In this document: in pieces, positions 13,977-23,090 of the stretch | Numbering within the stretch: position 1 is the stretch's first letter | Layout: every line of letters begins with the position of its first letter | Virus record (IMG/VR): IMGVR_UViG_3300010296_000059 | Location: 1 to 27,480 of that record | Source: a virus | Direction: 5' to 3' (one strand) | Length of the DNA stretch: 27,480 bases | Program-made: the position numbers and the translations under genes | Notes under the pieces: generated by a model | What the model saw: the letters and a program-made list of their open reading frames with translations, nothing else | The model's database searches: none | What the model was told of the DNA's origin: nothing

Positions 13977-16900
13977 TTACTGCTCTACGTAAGTTAATGT
14001 TCCTTGTATACTTCTATCATTATTTGGATCTGTTTCTTTTGATGTTGCTAAAAAGAAGTATGCTGTAGTATTTAGAAGATCTGGTGTAATAGTTTCCTTA
14101 TCAAAATCAAATATTTTATCATAGTCTATTGTTTTTGTTCCTTGTCCGATATAAATTTTATCAATAATTTCATATGGTCTTAACTGTGCTTGGTTTTGAA
14201 CATCAATAAGTGCAGATGACAACCTATCACTATCAACAAAATTTGGAGGTGCTTCATTTAAACTTCCAGTTGTCACCGTTGTATTTCCAATAGGACCAAT
14301 TTCAATATCTTCATTTGTAACAGTCATACTTTTAGACACAAACCAATTAGGATTATATGAGTTAACATTTTCTCCTTCTTCTTTTATCTCAAGACCGTTT
14401 GCTCTAGCACCATCTTTCATCTCAACAAAAAAGTATAATGGGAATGGATTATAATCAAAAGCTTTTGTCGCTAACTTCCTAAAACTCTCAAGAGATATAG
14501 GAATATACCATATAATAAGAGTAGTGATATTAGTTTGAGGTTGTCCAGGAAGATTACCTGTTAATTTAATAAGTTTATAAGTAACAGGATTTTGTGGATC
14601 AGATGAAGAATCACTATAAGTTATTATATCAGAATCAAAACGAATTCCAGATCCATTTACTGGTGGATTTACAGCATTTTGTGGATCACTTTGATTGAAT
14701 CCAACCTCAGCATTTTGTGGATTAAAATTAAAAGGGAACGATGTTGATCTTATATAATATGCATTTGGATCAAAAGTAGGATTACTTGCTTGAACATCTG
14801 CAAGAGGTAACTCAGTTCCATAAACCTGTTGACACTGAATAAACTGAGCTTGTTCTGTAGTTATTTTTACATAAGCACAAGACCCAGTGTTTGGTCCGTC
14901 TGGTTGAGGAATTCTATAATCAATTGTAAATGCTCGTTGTTGACCATTTACACTACTAAATTCACCTCGTTCATATCCATCCAAATCCCGACTAATTCCT
15001 TCAGAAAATCTTTCTGCAAATAATTTATAATCATCTGTAAATTCTCTAGGATTACCTTGAGAGTCATACCAATTTATTGTATCAACTCCATCAAATTCTG
15101 GTCTTAAAGAAGTAATTCCTATTTTATAATCTGCAAATTGATTACTAGAATATGATCCTTGGTCAGTTTTTTCACTTGATAAGAATAATAATGTATTTTT
15201 TGTTCCAACTACAGGAATAGGTGAAGCGGCTAGTGCATTATATCTAGACAATCTACCATTAAATTCAGAAGGATATAAAGCAAAACCAAAACCTTGTCTA
15301 AAGAAATCAGGTATTGTTCTACTGATTAAGTAATCTTCTAATTTAAATTGTTGAGTTCCAGCAACTGCTTCGCTATCAATTGTTCCTAAATTTACTGCAG
15401 TATATACGTTTTGTCCACCAATACTTAATAAACTATTATTATCATATTCTAAAATATATGTGTTATATATTCTAGAAGCAATCAACTTTGCTTTTAAATC
15501 TTGATCTAAAAATACAGGTTGTATTTGAACGTTTCCAGTATATACATTTGTTAACGAATTACTTAAAGTAACTACATTTGTATTGGTATCAATATCGGTA
15601 ATAATTGTTTCAGATGGTATTTCAGAAATGCTATTATTAAGATCAACAATATCTCCGATCCTGATGAAGTTAACATCAGATAGAGTTATTGTATTTCCAG
15701 AAGATGTAGTAACTTCTTTTGTTAATTCTTTTAATATTACTTTACTCCTATCATATCCACCAGAAATAGCAGGAAATACAAATGTTCTTTCATCACCAGA
15801 ATATCCAGAGTTTAAATTTGGTTGATAAGTATGAGAAAATCCAGGACATGCTTTACACTTTACAACTGTTATTTCTGTAAGTCCAGAAGATGACACAGAT
15901 AATTTTCTAGGAAATATTTGTTTTTTATTTTTAATAATTTCACCTAAAGAATTAGATAGCGTAGTTTTTGGTTGAATTGCTACTACAGTAGTAGACAATT
16001 CAGCTCCACCAGATTCAAGAGGTGCAGTCTTCAATGCTGATGTAGCAGATCCAACCTTAAGTGTTCCTTCATCACCTCCATCAATATAACAGGATGTTCC
16101 ATATTTGTATATGTATTGAGGTGTAGTAACATTAATGTGATCAAGTGTTACAAGAGAGTATCTAAATTTATAATATGGATCTCCCATACAAGGTTTTCCA
16201 AGTTTATTCTCAATAATAAGTCTATGTAACTTAACCCATCTTGCTTCACCATTATTTACAGGAACATATGCATAAAATTGAACACCAATAGCACCATACC
16301 AACCAAATTCAATCTTGTACATAGTGACATTTTCAGCACTCCATAAATATCCACTCGGACCATTGCCATTCAATTGATCTCCATTCCATTTATCTCTAGA
16401 GATAACAGTCTCATATACTCGTTTATTATCAAGTCCACTAAATGAATTGTTTTGAGTATCTTTTGTTATTAAAACTTGATCCTCAGGATTTAATTTATTT
16501 TCTTCTAGTACTTCATCTTCTAGAGGTACAATACTTCTTCTTACAATACTAAAGTTAGATCCTCTAATTTGAAAAACTAAATCGTCTGTATTATTACCAA
16601 TACCCCATTCAATAATAACGTTATTATCATCTCTAGCATCATTAGATGCTCTTACACCAAAAGTATAACCACTAATTCTTCCTGGTTGATATCTAAAAGC
16701 TTTTCTAGACTCAAGATAACCTCTTGTTTGCAATCCAGTTGAATATCCTGGACGCGATAACTCATCTGACAATATTGTTCCAATAAGTCCAAGCGGTTGT
16801 TGTATATAAGTTAAAATTTTACTTAGATTTTGAACATAGTCAGCATCAAGAGGAGAAAGATTAGGACGAAGAAATTCTCCCTTTATCATTTTTCTATAAA

Positions 16901-18188
16901 CTTCAGTCCAAGTATCAATTTGCGCAAACAATTCTTCATTTGAATTGTAATATGGATTTAATGGAGTAATAAAGTTAGAAAAATATAAATCACTACTACC
17001 ATAAGTCATATCATATCTAATTTCTGCAGTAGATCCAGATTGTGATCCTTCAATTGGTATAAATTCAACTGTTGGTTGACTATTAGTAAACACATATCCA
17101 ATATCTTCATTAAAATGCATAACTCTATCAACCATTCTATAGAGTTTTACTGTACCAATAACTTGACCAGTATCAGTTCTTGTAATTGTTTCCCCATCTT
17201 CAAAACTTAATATTGTATTTCCAAGTTCATCAGTCTGAACATCAGGACCATCTTCTACATCAAATAGTTCTACATGATTTGGAACATACGGGAGAAAATT
17301 TAGCGCATATTCTGGATTAGAATCTTTATATTCATCATAAAGTAATGCACCTATTTTCAAAAATGTATTAAATTTAACATATGACTCAGAAGAAAATGCT
17401 CCATCTCTAGGTCCATATGGATATCCATATGGAACTCTATATGATTCTAACGCAATTGCAGCTTCTTCTTTTACTTCACGTGCTCTTGATCTATAATGAT
17501 CTCCATATATTTTGTTCTTTCTATTTTCCCATAAGGCACCACCATTGGAGTCTCCACTATCTCTACGATAAAAAATAAATTCATCTTCATCTAGTCCGTA
17601 AGTAGATACATTAGAAAATAATCCCAATTGTTCTTCTGCTTTAGGATAACCTAAAATTGTAGTACTTACTTCAGTAAATGTAGGAAATTGTTCTTCTATT
17701 TTTAAATTTGGATTAGCAGTAAAAAAATTTATTTTTATTAGTTCACCAAACAATTCTAAATTTTGTGTGACAGCAGTAGCAATTTGACATGTATCATTAT
17801 TGTCTACACTTGTTATTGTTCTAGTTTCATAAACTCTAGTAGATCCAGTAAATCCTGTTGGAAGTAAAAGTTTATCACCAATATTTAATTCTTGTGTAAA
17901 CAATCCTGTTCCAGGTTCTGCAGTTATTATATTTCCAGTTGCATTAAAATTTTTACCACTCAACTTTACATTTTTTTGTTTGGTAATTTTGGGTTCATCT
18001 GTATATACAATAGAAGTTGCTTTAGCAGATGAAGCTTCAGAAGTCAAAAATGTATCTTCAGCAGATACAATAGGTGTTCCACCTTCATCAGTTAATATTT
18101 GTCCCGTTGTTAGATTGTACAACGGGACATTTTGATTAATTAAAGGAGCTGGTCTTTTATCATTACCAACTTTAATGTCTCTTGCCAT
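13977..18188 (-). CDS. Giant tail/baseplate-associated structural protein, paralogue A
   Basis: 1403 aa. It shares with the 1613-aa neighbour an N-terminal LGYPKAEEQLGLFSNVSTY segment (about 178-200), FRYQPGRISGYTFGVR (about 500), the core VTMYKIEFGWYGAIGVQFYA then NGEARWVKLHR (about 620-660), KYGTSCYIDGGDEGTLKVG (about 695-715) and the C-terminal QGTLTYVEQ. Most of the rest is beta-rich. These landmarks recur in large uncharacterised structural proteins of marine T4-like phages; role is inferred as long tail fibre or baseplate whisker. No enzymatic motif seen. AGGAG within the end of the upstream gene provides a ribosome-binding site, and only 3 nt separate the two genes. A Cys-x-Ala-Cys (VVKCKACPG, about 778) is a possible metal site. 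Confidence 0.85.
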   Translation of the reverse strand: MARDIKVGNDKRPAPLINQNVPLYNLTTGQILTDEGGTPIVSAEDTFLTSEASSAKATSIVYTDEPKITKQKNVKLSGKNFNATGNIITAEPGTGLFTQELNIGDKLLLPTGFTGSTRVYETRTITSVDNNDTCQIATAVTQNLELFGELIKINFFTANPNLKIEEQFPTFTEVSTTILGYPKAEEQLGLFSNVSTYGLDEDEFIFYRRDSGDSNGGALWENRKNKIYGDHYRSRAREVKEEAAIALESYRVPYGYPYGPRDGAFSSESYVKFNTFLKIGALLYDEYKDSNPEYALNFLPYVPNHVELFDVEDGPDVQTDELGNTILSFEDGETITRTDTGQVIGTVKLYRMVDRVMHFNEDIGYVFTNSQPTVEFIPIEGSQSGSTAEIRYDMTYGSSDLYFSNFITPLNPYYNSNEELFAQIDTWTEVYRKMIKGEFLRPNLSPLDADYVQNLSKILTYIQQPLGLIGTILSDELSRPGYSTGLQTRGYLESRKAFRYQPGRISGYTFGVRASNDARDDNNVIIEWGIGNNTDDLVFQIRGSNFSIVRRSIVPLEDEVLEENKLNPEDQVLITKDTQNNSFSGLDNKRVYETVISRDKWNGDQLNGNGPSGYLWSAENVTMYKIEFGWYGAIGVQFYAYVPVNNGEARWVKLHRLIIENKLGKPCMGDPYYKFRYSLVTLDHINVTTPQYIYKYGTSCYIDGGDEGTLKVGSATSALKTAPLESGGAELSTTVVAIQPKTTLSNSLGEIIKNKKQIFPRKLSVSSSGLTEITVVKCKACPGFSHTYQPNLNSGYSGDERTFVFPAISGGYDRSKVILKELTKEVTTSSGNTITLSDVNFIRIGDIVDLNNSISEIPSETIITDIDTNTNVVTLSNSLTNVYTGNVQIQPVFLDQDLKAKLIASRIYNTYILEYDNNSLLSIGGQNVYTAVNLGTIDSEAVAGTQQFKLEDYLISRTIPDFFRQGFGFALYPSEFNGRLSRYNALAASPIPVVGTKNTLLFLSSEKTDQGSYSSNQFADYKIGITSLRPEFDGVDTINWYDSQGNPREFTDDYKLFAERFSEGISRDLDGYERGEFSSVNGQQRAFTIDYRIPQPDGPNTGSCAYVKITTEQAQFIQCQQVYGTELPLADVQASNPTFDPNAYYIRSTSFPFNFNPQNAEVGFNQSDPQNAVNPPVNGSGIRFDSDIITYSDSSSDPQNPVTYKLIKLTGNLPGQPQTNITTLIIWYIPISLESFRKLATKAFDYNPFPLYFFVEMKDGARANGLEIKEEGENVNSYNPNWFVSKSMTVTNEDIEIGPIGNTTVTTGSLNEAPPNFVDSDRLSSALIDVQNQAQLRPYEIIDKIYIGQGTKTIDYDKIFDFDKETITPDLLNTTAYFFLATSKETDPNNDRSIQGTLTYVEQ

Positions 18189-18191
18189 GTA

Positions 18192-21100
18192 TCACTGCTC
18201 CTCCCAAGTAAGACTTGCTAAAATTTCTGCTCGTTTTCCATAAGAACCAGTTCCATCTCCATCATTATAGAATGATTTAGAAGATGCACAGACATATAAA
18301 GAATCAACTAAATCAGTTAATGGGAATGATAGGTAGTCTTTGTTGTAATCAAAATATGGTTGTAATTCATATTGTTCACCAGTATTTGGTGCAAATAATG
18401 TAGTAACAACAGTACCAGTTCCAGGAATTGGAGATCTTTGTTCAGTATCTATGGCGACTGCAGATAGTCTTGATAAGGAAGAAGTAAAGAATCCGTTAAA
18501 CGTTGAGTTTTCTACAGTAGTTGTAAGATCTGGATCAGATGGTCCAGGTCCAGACCAGTTTTTAATTCTTAAGAATGTTCCTCTAATATTGAGTTCATTA
18601 ATACTTACTTCACTAGCACTAAAGTAATATTCTCCATCAGTTTTTTCAAGTAGTCCAAGAGCTGTAGATGCAACGCCAGAAGTATCATTAACTAAAGTAT
18701 ATCTAAAGTAACCATAAGTTTTCTGACCCTCTAGCAAATAAGTTCCAGTTTCAGTAATATCAGTAGAAGGTAGAATAATTTTCTTTCCTCTCTTACCAAT
18801 ATTAATAGCGCTGTTAACAGAAATACTTGCTCCAGATTCTGGAACATCAAATGTTTGGAATAATGGAGATTTGATTAATTGAATAGCAACAGATTCAGAT
18901 ACATTAGTAAGACCAGTTGCCAGTCTTGTTGGATAAATTTGAACTCTGTTTCTAACACCATTAATTTCTCTTCTACACTTGATGCCAACAAGAGGTTGTG
19001 ATCTATCAACCACTAAAGATATATCACCAGTAGTTGCAGTTAAGTTTCTACTTAAATATAATCTTCCATTAGAAGAATCTGCCCAAACAACTCTAATGTC
19101 TTGGTCAATTGCACTACCAGTAATAACTCTAGCATTAATATAGTAGTCACTGATAGGAGGAGCACCATTAGTATTAGCAATTGTAATAGCAGGAGCATTT
19201 ACATAAGTACTTCCTGGAGCTACATCTAATTTTGTGTTGGCACTATCAAACAGATTAGGATTCTGAGATGCTTGTATTAGATACTTAGATCCACCAATCT
19301 CTTTTAGTGTTTCTGATGCATAACTAAAGAGTCTTACAGTTCCTCTATCGCCACCATCAATATAATATGATGCACCATACTTAACAAGTTGTTCTGAAAG
19401 CGATCCATATCCAGAAGAATTATTAAATTTTCTATCAGAATTTTGATATCCATATCTATTTTGACTTCCTCCACCATATACCATATACGTAATTGGAAGT
19501 GTGGCATTACCAAGAGAAGCAACCTTTAATTGGTTAGATGCTCTTAAATGATGAACTCTTACCCATCTTGCTTCACCATTGCCTACAGGAACATATGCAA
19601 GGAAAGTAGCACCAACAGCACCATACCATGAGAATTCAATCTTATACATGGTAACTTTGGTTGGATCTAAATCCCAAACACTTTCAAATTGCAATTGATC
19701 TTGTGTTGTAGGATCTTGTACAGGGTCACCTGCTCTCTTATCTAATACATTATCACTATAAACAATATCAGTTGTAATACCATTTAGTTTTTCACCACTC
19801 ATTCTAGAACGAGGGACACGATACTCATAAACTTTATAGTATCTTGGATCTACATTAAACCAAACCCAATTCTTATACAATCTTTTGTTTACATAATTAA
19901 ATTGTTGTTTTAGTGTAGAAATGCCTGTACTACCACCGAGAGTAGAATCAATATATCCAGATGCATTTGTATCATCTGGTGTAGCACCAGATGGATATAA
20001 GTAAGGGAATGCTCCATCAGAATAAGAATTAGCTTGATCGTTTAAAGATCCATCTGTATAATTCTGTCCTTTATATTTTCTAGAATCATCTGGTAGAAGG
20101 AATGGTACTGGAGTTTGAAGTGTAAACCCTGATGCAGAAATATCTAAGGTGTCTGAACCTGCAGAGAAAGGTATTAGTACATCATTTTCATCAACAAGTT
20201 CTTCAATAACAAACTCTTCTGCATCTGGATATGCTTTTGTAGAATTATTAACCCATGGATTAGATGAATTAGAAGTAGATCCTCCACCAACTGCGGTATA
20301 AATTTCTTCGTTATTTGGATGCTTAGATAATCTAACTTCCTGATAAACACCAAAATTATCACTAGTAATATTTCCTACTGCAAAAACATGCCAAATAGAT
20401 CCGTCTGGTAAAACATTTTCAGATCCATCTCTAACGTTGTTTGTAGATGCATTTTTGTTAAAATAAATTCCTTGACCAAGTTGAAGAAGTTCTGCTCTTC
20501 TTGGAATTTTAATTCTCATCCATAAATTAACATTATCATTGAACAAACTTATAATTTGATACGAGGTTTTCTCTTTCAATAGTGATGGATCAAATGCAGC
20601 TGCATGAGTCATTACCAATCCATCTCTGTAAATGCACATTTCACCAGCGGCAGAACCAACTGGATCTGGAATAGAACTATAGTTACCAGTTCCAGTAAGT
20701 GCAGTTGTAAGAATATTAATTAGACCACTAACAACAGAATACGCACCATTTTCAACGCTAGGTAAGGTTCCAGATATACCAGCATATGCACTATATCCTC
20801 TTAAAGGACTTAAGTATGGAGCAGTTGGAGCAAATGCTATGACCGCATTAGGATCAGCACTCACAAAAGTATGATCAGCTGTATCAGATGATGTTCCTAC
20901 ATCAATAGTAATTGTTGTTGCTGTTACAGATTCAACTCTTACACCTCTATTGTATGCTGGGTCTGCCTTACCAGTATTATCACTATTACTAGTTCCAATA
21001 CCAATTCCATTTTCTCCACTTGCTCTAGGATACAATTTAGTAACAGTATTACTATCAGAAGTACATGTAAATCCTAAAGATTCTGGTTGAAGAAGAACAG

Positions 21101-23033
21101 AAGTGCCAGGTTGAATACTATGCGAACCAATATTTAAAACTAACAATCCAGTTGCTGGATCATAAGAAGTTCCACTTACTTGAGGAGTAAAATAAGTAGG
21201 TTGGTATGCCTTAACTGCATCTGCATCAGCACTTACAAAAGTATGAGCAGAAGTATCAGAAGAAGTACCAACCTTAACAGTAATTGTTGTTGCCGTTCTA
21301 GCAGTAATTTCAACAGCAGTATTGTATGCAGGATCTGGTTTTCCAATATTGTTATTTGATCCTGGATTTACAAGAGTTCCATCTTCACCACTTGCTCTTG
21401 GATAAGTTTTTTCTTTTGATGGATCTAATGCACAAGTAAATGTTAAAGAATTTGGTGCTAATTGAACTCTTAGTCCTGGAACAAGATTATTAGTTCCAAT
21501 ATCAAGAGTTAAATCACCCGTTGCTGGATTATAAGTTGTTGCGGGTCCTGGAGTGAAATAAATTTCATTTGATAGACCAAAAATATCACTAATACTATTC
21601 AAAACTGCGGTGTATCTTGCAACTTCTATTGCAGGATCGTCAACATATAATCTAATATTATCTAAATCTGATTTATTAAAGAACCTCAAAGTATTAAAGA
21701 CTGTGCTTGCATTTCCACCATACTTAAGATCGTGGAGAATGCCTTCAATAACTAAACCAGAGTCTCTACGACACTTATCATACTCCGCATTTTGTGCAGA
21801 ATAAACAGTTACTGCATCTGCGTCAGCACTTACAAAAGTATGAGCAGCAGTATCAGATGATGTTCCTACATTAATAGTAATTGTACTTGCAGTCTCAGCA
21901 ATAATTTTCAAATCATTATTATATGCTGGATCTGGTTTTCCTCTATTGTCACTAGTGCTTGTACCAATACCAGTTCCATCTTCGCCACTTGCTCTAGGAT
22001 AAGATTTTATAGTAGGACCACTAGTACATGTAAATCTTAGTGATTCTGGTTGAAGAAGAACAGTATCTCCAATTTGATGTCCATGTCCATTAGTAATGGT
22101 AAGTGTTAAATTGCCAGTAGCAGGATCATAATTAGCAGCAGTTGGTTGATAAACACTAGGAGCAGTTCCTCCAGCATCTACATCCAATCCATCCAAAGAA
22201 TTTGTTTCAGTATTAATAAAGTCTGCCGCTACTTCTTGAAGAAATCTTTTGTTTGCTTTTAATACTTCGTATGCATGAGGATAGGTTGGCGTTTCCGATT
22301 CAACTTGAGGAACACCAGCCCAAGCATAATCTTGCGATTGATAATCAGCGTTAGAACTAAAAGGAAGAGGGTTATCTCTTATAATAGATTGAGTTCTTCT
22401 TATGCAACTAAAGTTATCACCATACCCATCATTCCTTGACTCAAAATAATATCCATCAAACTTGTCAAAGATACCATATTTTTTTAAAGATTGGTTTCTA
22501 ACAGAATCAAATGTTGGATCATTTTTTGTAATGCTATATGGACCACGATTAATTTTAACACCAAACGTAGCAGCAGAGACACGTCCTGGTTGGTATCTAA
22601 AAAATCTTTTTGATGTAAGAATAGAGTATTCATCAGAAGGTGCTTCAATCATAGCACCTGCTTCTTCAGCAATGTGTGTCAGACCCCAGTCTTGATTACC
22701 ACCATATCCTTCATACTTTTCCAGAAGAGTGCTGCCATCTGGACCATATTGATTTAATGATGTAAATTGCTCAGGAAATGCTGTCCATTCTGTAGGATTG
22801 ACATCATATGTATTAACGTCAGCAAAAATACCAAGAGCAACTTCAGATCTTGGAATACCTAATAAAGATAGAGCAACTTCAGATTGTTGTTTGTTCTGCT
22901 CTTCTACTGGAATTGCAGATTGATCACTTGCAATAACTACAGGAAGTGATTTTGCTGAAGTTTGTTGCCCTGAAGGGACTGGTGTAGTCCTTCCAATAAC
23001 AACAACAGATGAATTATTATTTACAGCTGCCAT
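18192..23033 (-). CDS. Giant tail/baseplate-associated structural protein, paralogue B with tandem repeats
   Basis: 1613 aa. AGGAG lies 6 nt before the ATG and a late promoter lies at 23077-23084. The N-terminus (VPSGQQTSAKSLPVVIASDQ, about 19-38) is of a type seen in many marine phage virion proteins. The core shared with the 1403-aa paralogue is split: LGIPRSEVALGIFADVNTY (about 58-76) and FRYQPGRVSAATFGVK (about 144) lie before, and MYKIEFSWYGAVGATFLAYV and KYGASYYIDGGDRGTVRLF (about 1126-1240) lie after, three copies of a roughly 110-residue repeat inserted at about 302-735. The C-terminus LASLTWEEQ matches QGTLTYVEQ. Likely an elongated fibre whose length is set by the repeats. It is the largest gene in the window; function is inferred from family context only. 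Confidence 0.86.
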   Translation of the reverse strand: MAAVNNNSSVVVIGRTTPVPSGQQTSAKSLPVVIASDQSAIPVEEQNKQQSEVALSLLGIPRSEVALGIFADVNTYDVNPTEWTAFPEQFTSLNQYGPDGSTLLEKYEGYGGNQDWGLTHIAEEAGAMIEAPSDEYSILTSKRFFRYQPGRVSAATFGVKINRGPYSITKNDPTFDSVRNQSLKKYGIFDKFDGYYFESRNDGYGDNFSCIRRTQSIIRDNPLPFSSNADYQSQDYAWAGVPQVESETPTYPHAYEVLKANKRFLQEVAADFINTETNSLDGLDVDAGGTAPSVYQPTAANYDPATGNLTLTITNGHGHQIGDTVLLQPESLRFTCTSGPTIKSYPRASGEDGTGIGTSTSDNRGKPDPAYNNDLKIIAETASTITINVGTSSDTAAHTFVSADADAVTVYSAQNAEYDKCRRDSGLVIEGILHDLKYGGNASTVFNTLRFFNKSDLDNIRLYVDDPAIEVARYTAVLNSISDIFGLSNEIYFTPGPATTYNPATGDLTLDIGTNNLVPGLRVQLAPNSLTFTCALDPSKEKTYPRASGEDGTLVNPGSNNNIGKPDPAYNTAVEITARTATTITVKVGTSSDTSAHTFVSADADAVKAYQPTYFTPQVSGTSYDPATGLLVLNIGSHSIQPGTSVLLQPESLGFTCTSDSNTVTKLYPRASGENGIGIGTSNSDNTGKADPAYNRGVRVESVTATTITIDVGTSSDTADHTFVSADPNAVIAFAPTAPYLSPLRGYSAYAGISGTLPSVENGAYSVVSGLINILTTALTGTGNYSSIPDPVGSAAGEMCIYRDGLVMTHAAAFDPSLLKEKTSYQIISLFNDNVNLWMRIKIPRRAELLQLGQGIYFNKNASTNNVRDGSENVLPDGSIWHVFAVGNITSDNFGVYQEVRLSKHPNNEEIYTAVGGGSTSNSSNPWVNNSTKAYPDAEEFVIEELVDENDVLIPFSAGSDTLDISASGFTLQTPVPFLLPDDSRKYKGQNYTDGSLNDQANSYSDGAFPYLYPSGATPDDTNASGYIDSTLGGSTGISTLKQQFNYVNKRLYKNWVWFNVDPRYYKVYEYRVPRSRMSGEKLNGITTDIVYSDNVLDKRAGDPVQDPTTQDQLQFESVWDLDPTKVTMYKIEFSWYGAVGATFLAYVPVGNGEARWVRVHHLRASNQLKVASLGNATLPITYMVYGGGSQNRYGYQNSDRKFNNSSGYGSLSEQLVKYGASYYIDGGDRGTVRLFSYASETLKEIGGSKYLIQASQNPNLFDSANTKLDVAPGSTYVNAPAITIANTNGAPPISDYYINARVITGSAIDQDIRVVWADSSNGRLYLSRNLTATTGDISLVVDRSQPLVGIKCRREINGVRNRVQIYPTRLATGLTNVSESVAIQLIKSPLFQTFDVPESGASISVNSAINIGKRGKKIILPSTDITETGTYLLEGQKTYGYFRYTLVNDTSGVASTALGLLEKTDGEYYFSASEVSINELNIRGTFLRIKNWSGPGPSDPDLTTTVENSTFNGFFTSSLSRLSAVAIDTEQRSPIPGTGTVVTTLFAPNTGEQYELQPYFDYNKDYLSFPLTDLVDSLYVCASSKSFYNDGDGTGSYGKRAEILASLTWEEQ
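20833..22130 (-). repeat. Three ~110-codon repeats in the 1613-aa protein
   Basis: Copies at about 21801-22130, 21205-21533 and 20833-21164. Each begins Y(D/N)PATG, continues with L.L.I and (V/S)LxFTC, a KxYPRASGE segment, PAYN, then TATTIT(I/V).VGTSSDT and ends HTFVSAD. Spacing is 597 nt then 369 nt because extra sequence separates copies one and two. Confidence 0.88.
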
Positions 23034-23076
23034 TTTTGCTCCTAATCTTTATAGCAAATGCTTAAGTGTCTTGGAG

Positions 23077-23084
23077 TATTTATA
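23077..23084 (-). promoter_or_regulatory. T4-type late promoter of the giant fibre genes
   Basis: Minus strand TATAAATA, exact consensus, 43 nt upstream of the ATG at 23033 and inside the short gap after the 929-aa gene. It can drive the 1613-, 1403-, 1111- and 454-aa genes as one unit. Confidence 0.75.
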
Positions 23085-23090
23085 ATTTCT

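Noticed and set aside
19334-19522. 62-aa minus-strand frames (also 20174-20362) inside the 1613-aa gene
   Set aside because: Out-of-frame shadows with low-complexity Ile/Leu/Met-rich composition.
20833-22130. CRISPR-like or DNA repeat array
   Set aside because: The repeats are protein-coding, about 110 codons long and in frame; they are fibre repeats, not CRISPR.
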